Source: Verrucomicrobiales bacterium (lineage in GTDB: Bacteria > Verrucomicrobiota > Verrucomicrobiia > Verrucomicrobiales > V1-33). Taken from it: a stretch of 7,127 nucleotides of DNA. Of this stretch, positions 1-4,544 are shown piece by piece. Under the pieces are notes generated by a model. It made no database searches, was not told the origin of the DNA, and worked only from the letters and a program-made list of their open reading frames with translations. The stretch is from assembly GCA_028293305.1 (NCBI GenBank), contig JAQGPD010000364.1:1-7127 (forward strand), in the 5' to 3' direction. How positions within the stretch are numbered: position 1 is the stretch's first letter; each line of letters starts with the position of its first letter. The translations under genes and the position numbers were made by a program.

Positions 1-51
1 CAAAAATCAAATGGATAGTATCGTCCTCCGTCGCGCCCGCCGGTTTCCTCC

Positions 52-97
52 CCATAAAATTCACTTTAAGAATTCCGTCATCAATGCCATTTTATGG
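52..97. repeat. 9-bp perfect inverted repeat in AT-rich leader
   Basis: CCATAAAAT (52-60) and ATTTTATGG (89-97) are exact reverse complements separated by 28 bp. They lie in a locally AT-rich stretch upstream of the small lipoprotein gene. This could be a regulator-binding dyad or a hairpin, but no promoter boxes with good spacing are visible nearby and the length is compatible with chance. The rest of 1-209 shows nothing else I can support. Confidence 0.25.
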
Positions 98-209
98 CGT
101 GTGATAAAAGGCGCGGTGCCGGACGCGGGTTTTTTGCGAACCTGAATAATCCGACGACCGGCTCCGTCATAACAGCGGCGGCTTTCCGTCATCCCAGAAA
201 ACAAAACTA

Positions 210-488
210 ATGAAATCCATATTCGTCAAACTGTCTGTTCTTGCTCTGGCTCTTTCCGGCGTGTCCTGCGCCTCCGGCCCCAACGCTCAAACCGGCGCGG
301 TCGTCGGCGGTCTTGGCGGCGCTGCCCTCGGCGGCATCATCGGCCACCAAAGCGGCCGCGGTCTGGAAGGTGCCGCCATCGGTGGCGCCCTCGGAGCCGT
401 CGGCGGAAATGCCGTCGGCAACGCCCAGGACCAACGCAACTACAACAACTACTACCGCCCGCAGCCCCGCCCCTACTACGGCTACTAA
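210..488 (+). CDS. Small glycine-zipper envelope lipoprotein
   Basis: This 92-residue protein is probably exported and membrane-anchored. Residues 1-19 form a signal peptide (Lys2, Lys7, then a hydrophobic core) ending in LSGVSC, so Cys20 is the likely lipidated residue. The lipobox is imperfect because Gly rather than Leu sits at -3. Residues 28-70 are a glycine-zipper segment with repeated GG/GxxxG spacing and small hydrophobic residues, as in the YMGG/Omp-type Gly-zipper families that form membrane-embedded helical hairpins. A short charged linker follows, then a tail from about residue 78 rich in Asn, Tyr, Pro and Arg (NYNNYYRPQPRPYYGY). The ATG at 210 is the only start that yields a complete signal peptide; no Shine-Dalgarno is seen, only an A-rich stretch. 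The gene is monocistronic and ends at the terminator at 569-598. The family is often linked to envelope stress, but no specific function can be assigned here. Confidence 0.82.
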   Translation: MKSIFVKLSVLALALSGVSCASGPNAQTGAVVGGLGGAALGGIIGHQSGRGLEGAAIGGALGAVGGNAVGNAQDQRNYNNYYRPQPRPYYGY

Positions 489-568
489 GCCCAGGGACCC
501 AGCCTCCGGGACGCGTCCGGCCTAACTGGTGCCTGGTCACCGCCAACGCTCCATCCAAAAATTCATCG

Positions 569-598
569 CCCGTGCCGGCTCCCCGGCACGGGTTTTTT
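569..598 (+). terminator. Rho-independent terminator of the lipoprotein gene
   Basis: CCCGTGCCGG (569-578) and CCGGCACGGG (583-592) form a perfect 10-bp GC-rich stem with a CTCC tetraloop, followed directly by six T. It lies 80 bp past the stop codon at 488. This is a textbook intrinsic terminator and closes the transcript before the repeat region. Confidence 0.93.
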
Positions 599-640
599 GT
601 TATCATCCTCCACTCCGCCACCCTTCCACCCTCGCCGTCT

Positions 641-675
641 TATACCAATTCCAGTTGGAAATCGGTATATTTTGG
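641..675 (+). repeat. Left terminal inverted repeat, itself a hairpin
   Basis: The segment matches, as an imperfect reverse complement, 1772-1806 at the other end. It also folds on itself: TATACC...GGTATA encloses ATTCC/GGAAAT around an AGTT loop. Confidence 0.6.
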
Positions 676-850
676 ACGCTCTTTCCGGCGTCCACACGCG
701 GCAGCAAGGCTGTAACCTGCTAGTCCGTGCGATAAATCCAACGGCAAGGATGGCGTTCCGGATGTTGCGCGGCGCTCCCGGCCGCAGCCAAACAGTCTAC
801 CCTCCGTGACCACTTCGCGGTCAGTTCCTTTGGTGGCCACAGGCAGCCGC
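641..850 (+). repeat. Left flanking element copy (lacks its right end)
   Basis: This stretch aligns with 1583-1740 in the same orientation. Shared blocks include ATCGGTATATTTTGGACGC, AGCAAGGCTG, TAGTCCGTG, GATAAATCC, TCCGTGACC and GGCCACAGGCAGCC. It carries about 50 extra bases (near 746-802) that the right copy lacks. Internal stems are visible: TATACC/GGTATA with ATTCC/GGAAAT at 641-669, GGACGC/GCGTCC at 674-693, and TGACC/GGTCA near 807-823. The copy stops where the tandem palindromes begin and has no right terminal repeat of its own. Confidence 0.7.
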
Positions 851-852
851 CC

Positions 853-957
853 ATGCTCCGCAAAACCGAGGCGGCCGGGGCGCCTTGCAAAGTCGCGGTC
901 CTTTGGTCCTGGAGGCCCGTAAAAGGGACCGCGACTTTGAAAGTCGCCCCGGAGCAT
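853..957. repeat. Array palindrome 1 (type A)
   Basis: ATGCTCC (853-859) pairs with GGAGCAT (951-957), and AAAGTCGCGGTCC (889-901) pairs with GGACCGCGACTTT (926-938) around a 24-nt loop. The middle stem is GGGGCGCCTT against AAGTCGCCCC, with one mismatch (C where the other units have A). Confidence 0.85.
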
Positions 958-1043
958 CGGCAGTTCCCCGACCACCCCCAAAGGAAATCACGCACGGCAC
1001 GGACTGGAGCTTAATTACTACGTTCACGTGAGAAATACCGCCC

Positions 1044-1148
1044 ATGCTCCGCAAAACCGAGGCGGCCGGGGCGACTTACAAAGTCGCGGTCCTTTGGTCC
1101 CGGAAGCCCGTAAAGAGGACCGCGACTTTGGAAGTCGCCCCGGAGCAT
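1044..1148. repeat. Array palindrome 2 (type B)
   Basis: Same architecture: ATGCTCC (1044-1050) pairs with GGAGCAT (1142-1148), with an inner AAAGTCGCGGTCC/GGACCGCGACTTT stem. It carries the type B variants AAAGAGGACC and TTTGGAAG. Confidence 0.85.
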
Positions 1149-1233
1149 CAGCAGTTCCCCGACCATCCCAAAAAAAATCACGCACGGCACGGACTGGAGC
1201 TTAATTACTACGTTCACGTGGGAAATACCGCCG

Positions 1234-1338
1234 ATGCTCCGCAAAACCGAGGCGGCCGGGGCGACTTACAAAGTCGCGGTCCTTTGGTCCTGGAGGCCCG
1301 TAAAAGGGACCGCGACTTTGAAAGTCGCCCCGGAGCAT
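1234..1338. repeat. Array palindrome 3 (type A)
   Basis: ATGCTCC (1234-1240) pairs with GGAGCAT (1332-1338). It carries the type A variants of palindrome 1, exactly 381 bp downstream of it, and has the fully matched GGGGCGACTT/AAGTCGCCCC middle stem. Confidence 0.85.
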
Positions 1339-1424
1339 CGGCAGTTCCCCGACCACCCCAAAAGGAAATCACGCACGGCACGGACTGGAGCTTAATTACC
1401 ACGTTCACGTGAGAAATACCGCCG

Positions 1425-1529
1425 ATGCTCCGCAAAACCGAGGCGGCCGGGGCGACTTGCAAAGTCGCGGTCCTTTGGTCCCGGAGGCCCGTAAAGAGGA
1501 CCGCGACTTTGGAAGTCGCCCCGGAGCAT
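1425..1529. repeat. Array palindrome 4 (type B)
   Basis: ATGCTCC (1425-1431) pairs with GGAGCAT (1523-1529). It carries the type B variants of palindrome 2, 381 bp downstream of it. Its trailing spacer diverges and ends near 1583, where the right element copy starts. Confidence 0.85.
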
Positions 1530-1582
1530 CGGCGGTTCCCCGACCATCCCAAAAGAAAAGCACGCACGACACGGGATGCGGC

Positions 1583-1806
1583 TTATCCAATTTCGGTTCG
1601 AAATCGGTATATTTTGGACGCACTTTTCCGGCGTCACCACGCGGAGCAAGGCTGCACCTGTTAGTCCGTGGGATAAATCCCCCGGCTAACTTCCGTGACC
1701 GCGACGAGGTCGGTTGCTTTCGTGGCCACAGGCAGCCTCCCAATCTGAAAGATTGTGGGGTGACGGCTTTGCCAAAATACCGATATCTTTGTGGAATTGG
1801 TGTTAA
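1583..1806 (+). repeat. Right flanking element copy, apparently full length
   Basis: This ~224-bp element starts with a hairpin (ATTTCG-GTT-CGAAAT at 1590-1604) and continues with the blocks shared with the left copy. It then carries a short hairpin (CCCAATCT paired with AGATTG-T-GGG, 1739-1759) at the point where the left copy runs into the palindrome array. It ends with an inverted copy of its own start (1772-1806). The 5' hairpin differs from that of the left copy at paired positions on both sides of the stem (ATTCC/GGAAAT versus ATTTCG/CGAAAT), so pairing is maintained. It may be the ancestral unit of this repeat family. Confidence 0.6.
1772..1806 (-). repeat. Right terminal inverted repeat
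   Basis: Read on the minus strand, ACCAATTCCA and ATCGGTATTTTGG match the left end at 641-675 and the internal start at 1583-1616, apart from a short variable middle and a 2-bp gap. Confidence 0.6.
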
Positions 1807-1836
1807 AGTTAGCTCAAAAGAATTCGATTGGTAGCC

Positions 1837-1869
1837 AAAAAAAAGAAACACACGGGCCAGAGGCCCGTG
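1837..1869 (-). terminator. Rho-independent terminator of der
   Basis: On the minus strand CACGGGCC-TCT-GGCCCGTG forms a perfect 8-bp stem (1869-1851), followed by TGTTTC and a run of eight T (1844-1837). It lies about 40 bp past the der stop codon. Between the two is a tandem duplication of GTGCTCCCTTCCC (plus-strand reading, about 1867-1893). Confidence 0.88.
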
Positions 1870-1906
1870 CTCCCTTCCCGTGCTCCCTTCCCATGCCCCC
1901 ATCGAC

Positions 1907-3865
1907 CTAACGCCCATGCTTCCCGCCGGTCGGCTTCCCGGCCCGCTTTTGCGCGACCTGGCGCTTCCGCGGCGCACGCTTGCCGTCCGGTTTCTTAAAG
2001 GCCGGCCGCTTCGCCGCCGTTTTTTTACTGGCCGGTCTGCCCGATTTACCGCCACTTGCACCGGCACTTGAGCTTGATCTCGAACCCGCACCCGCACCCG
2101 CCCCGGAGGAACGCGCCACCGCGCCCCGGCTGCTCCTCTTTCCACCACCCGCGTGTCCAGTGTCCGGCCGCTTGCTGCCCGCCGCTCCACGCGACGGCGT
2201 CCTGACAACACCACCGCTCCTGGCCTTCGATTTCACTTTGGCCTCATCCCCGCCGCCCGCCCCGCTCGCGCCCGAGCCGGAACCTGCGCCCGCGCCCGCG
2301 CCGGCCCCCGCGGGTTCACTGCGGCTCTGCAGGGACCGCTCCGCCGAAATCCGGCGCTGCGCTTCCTTCAGTTTTTCCTTCTTCCCGGTCTCAAGATCCT
2401 CCTTCCGCCGACCCTGACGTCCGCCGGTCCCGCGCGTGGCGGGTTTCCACAAATCCTTCACATTCCCCTGACGTTTTTCGCGCGCCCTGACATCAAACCG
2501 GATTGGCAAGCCATCATACTTCATGCTGGCCCGCACCGTATTTTCCAAATAGCGCCGATACGTATGCGTCATCAAATCCTCGTGATTCACAAACAAAACC
2601 ACCCGCGGCGCCATGATCGGACGGCTCATTTCCTCACGCGCCAGGGTCGCATACAAAAGTTTGAACCGCCGCCCACGCACATGCGGCGGCGGGGTGCGCT
2701 CGATCGCTTCCTGCAGCAAGCGGTTGAATTGCCCCGTGGACATCCCGTTGTCACTGGCCTGCTTCACCTGATCGATCGCCGAGAAAACCTTGTGCAGGTT
2801 TTTCCCATCCTTCGCGGACACCGCCACCAAGGGCGCGTAGTGCAGGAAAAACAACTCCCGCCTGACATGTTCCTCCAGCTCCTCCAGACGCGCCTTCATC
2901 TGGCCGTCCGGATGATAGAGGTCGAATTTGTTAGCCACAATGATGCACGGCTTGTTCTCCTCCACGATGGTGCCCGCGATTTTCCGTTCCTGCTCGGTCA
3001 CCCCGCGCGAGGCATCGATCACCAGCACGGAAATATCCGCACGCCGGATGCTGCGCTCACTCCGGGCCACGCTGTAGGCCTCCACACTGGTGTCGATCTT
3101 CGCTTTTTTCCGGATGCCCGCCGTATCGATCATCAAAAACGGCTGCCCTTTATGCACATATAAACTGTCAATGGAATCCCGCGTCGTGCCCGCCACCGCG
3201 CTGACAATCGCCCGCTCCGTGCCCAAAATCGCATTGAACAAGGATGATTTCCCCACATTCGGCCGGCCGATGATCGCCATCCGCACCGCTTGGTCCTCAT
3301 CCATTTCCGCCGTCCCGTCCTCCGCCACTTCCACCAATTCCTCCACAACCGGAGGCGGCACCGCGCGCTCCATCATTTTGATGAGATTTTCAATGCCACG
3401 CCCATGCTCCGCACTGAAGGCCTGCACCATCTTGAAGCCCAGGCTCCCGAAGTCCGCCGTATTCAGGTCATGCTTCGGATCATCCGCTTTATTCAGTCCC
3501 AAAATCACCGGCTTGCCCTGACGCCGCAGCAGCTCGGCCACGGATTGGTCGATCGGGTGCATGCCTGAAAGCGCATCCACCACAAACAAAATCGCATCCG
3601 CCGCGGCAATCGCGATCTCGGCCTCGATCCGGACCATATCCCCGAAATCATCATTCAGCGTGGCCCCGATCCCGCCTGTATCCATCACCTGCAACGGAAA
3701 GGAGGAATCCTTCACCGGCGCCATCAAGCGGTCGCGCGTCACCCCCGGCATATCGTGCACGATGGCGATCCGGCGACCCGCAAGGCGGTTGAAAAGGGCG
3801 CTCTTGCCCACATTGGGACGGCCGACAATGGCGACGATCCGATCCTTGTTGCGTGAAACCTTCAT
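1907..3865 (-). CDS. der: Ribosome-assembly GTPase Der (EngA) with long basic C-terminal tail
   Basis: Der is a GTPase with two tandem G domains that acts in 50S ribosomal subunit maturation. G domain 1 shows GRPNVGKS (15-22), GVTRDR (41-46), DTGG (62-65), NKAD (125-128) and SAEHG (151-155). G domain 2 shows GRPNVGKS (200-207), GTTRD (226-230), DTAG (247-250), NKFD (312-315) and SAKDG (350-354). The KH-like domain covers about 375-470 (FNRLLQEAIERTPPP, VLFVNHEDLMTHTYRRYLENTVR). All nucleotide-binding motifs are intact. The protein has 652 residues, while typical Der proteins have about 440-490; the excess is a low-complexity tail (about 470-652) of Gly-Ala, Ser and Lys/Arg-rich segments, including a GAGAGAGAG run near 520-528. 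The ATG at 3865 sits 10 codons before the first beta strand and no better start exists; no clear Shine-Dalgarno is seen. The gene stands alone and ends at the terminator at 1837-1869. The Der assignment is firm; an RNA- or ribosome-binding role for the tail is inference. Confidence 0.97.
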   Translation of the reverse strand: MKVSRNKDRIVAIVGRPNVGKSALFNRLAGRRIAIVHDMPGVTRDRLMAPVKDSSFPLQVMDTGGIGATLNDDFGDMVRIEAEIAIAAADAILFVVDALSGMHPIDQSVAELLRRQGKPVILGLNKADDPKHDLNTADFGSLGFKMVQAFSAEHGRGIENLIKMMERAVPPPVVEELVEVAEDGTAEMDEDQAVRMAIIGRPNVGKSSLFNAILGTERAIVSAVAGTTRDSIDSLYVHKGQPFLMIDTAGIRKKAKIDTSVEAYSVARSERSIRRADISVLVIDASRGVTEQERKIAGTIVEENKPCIIVANKFDLYHPDGQMKARLEELEEHVRRELFFLHYAPLVAVSAKDGKNLHKVFSAIDQVKQASDNGMSTGQFNRLLQEAIERTPPPHVRGRRFKLLYATLAREEMSRPIMAPRVVLFVNHEDLMTHTYRRYLENTVRASMKYDGLPIRFDVRAREKRQGNVKDLWKPATRGTGGRQGRRKEDLETGKKEKLKEAQRRISAERSLQSRSEPAGAGAGAGAGSGSGASGAGGGDEAKVKSKARSGGVVRTPSRGAAGSKRPDTGHAGGGKRSSRGAVARSSGAGAGAGSRSSSSAGASGGKSGRPASKKTAAKRPAFKKPDGKRAPRKRQVAQKRAGKPTGGKHGR

Positions 3866-3968
3866 ATATAGCTTTTGAAATTGGGGGAATCAGTCCCATC
3901 CACCCGGAACCCCCCCAACGCAAGGCCCCTTCTTCCCCAGCGCGCCCCGCCCCAAAGTAGTCCGAAAA

Positions 3969-3997
3969 GTAGTCCGCTCAGTCCTCTGAGCGGCTAC
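3969..3997. repeat. Strong hairpin after a duplicated AGTAGTCCG motif
   Basis: GTAG-T-CCGCTCAG (3969-3981) pairs with CTGAGCGG-CTAC (3986-3997) with a single bulged T and a four-base loop. Upstream, AAAGTAGTCCG is repeated in tandem (from about 3955 to 3976). On the minus strand the hairpin is followed by CTACTTTTCGG, so it could be a weak terminator for the membrane protein gene ending at 4136; the T-run is short. It may instead be a dispersed intergenic palindrome. The rest of 3866-3968 shows no other support for a feature. Confidence 0.5.
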
Positions 3998-4051
3998 TCA
4001 AAGCCAAGGCGCATCCTGACAACAGCCACGTCCTTTCCAATGCCGGAAACA

Positions 4052-4070
4052 CCCCGCCCCGCCCCGCCCC
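4052..4070 (-). other. G-quadruplex-forming tract in the 3' untranslated region
   Basis: The minus strand reads GGGGCGGGGCGGGGCGGGG: four G4 runs with single-C loops, an ideal intramolecular quadruplex pattern. The surrounding 4049-4135 is almost pure C-rich plus-strand sequence with further GGG runs on the minus strand. It lies just downstream of the stop codon (4136) of the minus-strand membrane protein gene, so it would be in that gene's 3' transcript. The folding pattern is read directly; any regulatory role is inference. Confidence 0.55.
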
Positions 4071-4135
4071 GACTCCCTTCCCCGACTCCCGAATCCCGCC
4101 CCTCCCGACGCCCGCCGTCCCCGCCCCGCAGTCCC

Positions 4136-4378
4136 TCAATGCAGCAGCAGCACGCCCATGGTGAAAAAAACCACCACATGCAACCACACCGCCACCACCT
4201 GCATGCGGGAGTAGCCCCGCGCCCCGCGGCTCTCGCTGGGAATGCTGGGATCCACTCCCAGCAATCGCTCGAAATTCCGATAAAGATACCATCCGGCCCC
4301 CAGGCTCGCCACAAGGCCAAACCCGCAAAAAATCCGGAATATCAAAAAAGCGCTGTCGCGCAGACTGGGATCGTTCAT
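4136..4378 (-). CDS. Small two-helix membrane protein, unknown function
   Basis: I do not recognise this 80-residue protein. It has two hydrophobic helices, about residues 10-33 and 60-79, joined by a loop with five Arg residues (34, 38, 51, 54, 58). By the positive-inside rule the loop is cytoplasmic and both ends are outside. The C-terminus ends at the second helix (GVLLLH). Two in-frame ATGs compete: 4384 and 4378. I choose 4378 because GAAGGA (4389-4384) is a good Shine-Dalgarno with a 5-nt gap to it but would overlap the 4384 ATG. This is one of the few clear Shine-Dalgarno sites in the window and supports the ORF being real. It is divergent from the MocR regulator across a ~165-bp shared upstream region, so it could be that regulator's target. 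Confidence 0.68.
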   Translation of the reverse strand: MNDPSLRDSAFLIFRIFCGFGLVASLGAGWYLYRNFERLLGVDPSIPSESRGARGYSRMQVVAVWLHVVVFFTMGVLLLH

Positions 4379-4439
4379 ACCCATCCTTCGCCCCGCTCCC
4401 TAGGCAGCGACAGATACAGATGCCTATTTTCCGCACCGG

Positions 4440-4470
4440 CACAGATCCAGCACAGTCCCAACACAGATCC
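4440..4470. promoter_or_regulatory. Three CACAG direct repeats at 11-bp spacing, candidate MocR operator
   Basis: CACAGATCC (4440-4448), CACAGTCCC (4451-4459) and CACAGATCC (4462-4470) start exactly 11 bp apart, about one helical turn, so they face the same side of the DNA. Two further ACAGAT words abut at 4410-4421, and an inverted CTGTG occurs at 4504-4508. The site is in the divergent gap between the membrane protein and MocR genes. MocR regulators such as GabR and PdxR bind direct repeats in the divergent promoter region between themselves and their target; assignment to this regulator is inference. Confidence 0.5.
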
Positions 4471-4532
4471 TTCCGCCGCCGCCCCTCCCGAGCCGCCCTC
4501 CAACTGTGCCTGGCGAAGCCCGCCAAAGCTGT

Positions 4533-4538
4533 TATGCT
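4533..4538 (+). promoter_or_regulatory. Possible -10 box for the MocR gene (leaderless start?)
   Basis: TATGCT (4533-4538) matches four of six -10 consensus bases and lies 6 nt before the ATG at 4545, which would place transcription start at or next to the start codon. No Shine-Dalgarno is present, as expected for a leaderless mRNA. The -35 region (about 4510-4515, CTGGCG) is poor, so this is tentative. Confidence 0.25.
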
Positions 4539-4544
4539 TCCTAC

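Larger units (their letters stand above)
847..1583. repeat. Four-unit tandem array with ~190-bp period and A-B-A-B order
   Basis: The marker ATGCTCCG begins at 853, 1044, 1234 and 1425, giving periods of 191, 190 and 191 bp. Each unit is a ~105-bp imperfect palindrome plus an 85-86-bp spacer containing CGCACGGCACGGACTGGAGC and TTCACGTG; the spacer of unit 4 is cut short where the right element begins. Units 1 and 3 share one set of variants (TCCTGGAGG, AAAAGGGACC, TTTGAAAG, GACCACCCC), and units 2 and 4 share another (TCCCGGA, AAAGAGGACC, TTTGGAAG, GACCATCCC). The array therefore looks like a duplicated 381-bp dimer. The periods are not multiples of three and every frame is broken, so this is not a coding repeat. 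Confidence 0.9.
641..1806. mobile_element. Composite non-coding palindromic repeat region with inverted ends
   Basis: This ~1.17-kb gene-free block consists of an incomplete left element copy (641-850), a four-unit palindrome array (about 847-1583) and a second, apparently complete copy of the flanking element (about 1583-1806). The outermost sequences are imperfect inverted repeats: the left end reads ACCAATTCCA, then ATCGGTATATTTTGG, and the reverse complement of the right end reads ACCAATTCCA, then ATCGGTATTTTGG. No transposase or other credible ORF is present, and no convincing target-site duplication is seen; only TTA occurs at both outer edges. It could be a MITE-like non-autonomous element invaded or expanded by a second repeat family, or an extended intergenic palindrome of the kind found in many copies in some genomes. 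The mobile status is inference. Confidence 0.55.

Noticed and set aside
111..136. Possible terminator of an upstream gene (GC-rich stretch then six T)
   Set aside because: Only a 4-bp CGCG/CGCG stem can be formed before the T-run, too weak to call.
11..145. 44-codon plus-strand ORF starting at ATG 11
   Set aside because: Short, with no Shine-Dalgarno, no recognisable motif and an unremarkable basic composition; likely chance.
847..1583. CRISPR array or integron attC cassette array
   Set aside because: Units are ~190 bp with spacers conserved between units, unlike CRISPR. There are no cassette ORFs and no GTTRRRY/RYYYAAC attC core sites.
640..1834. Many overlapping ORFs of 70-140 codons on both strands in the repeat region
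   Set aside because: Their translations repeat with the 190-bp palindrome units, change frame because the period is 190 or 191 bp, and match no protein I know. They are by-products of GC-rich palindromes.
1980..3163. Long plus-strand ORFs opposite der
   Set aside because: They are antisense to intact Der G-motifs, Pro/Arg-rich, and have no recognisable domain.
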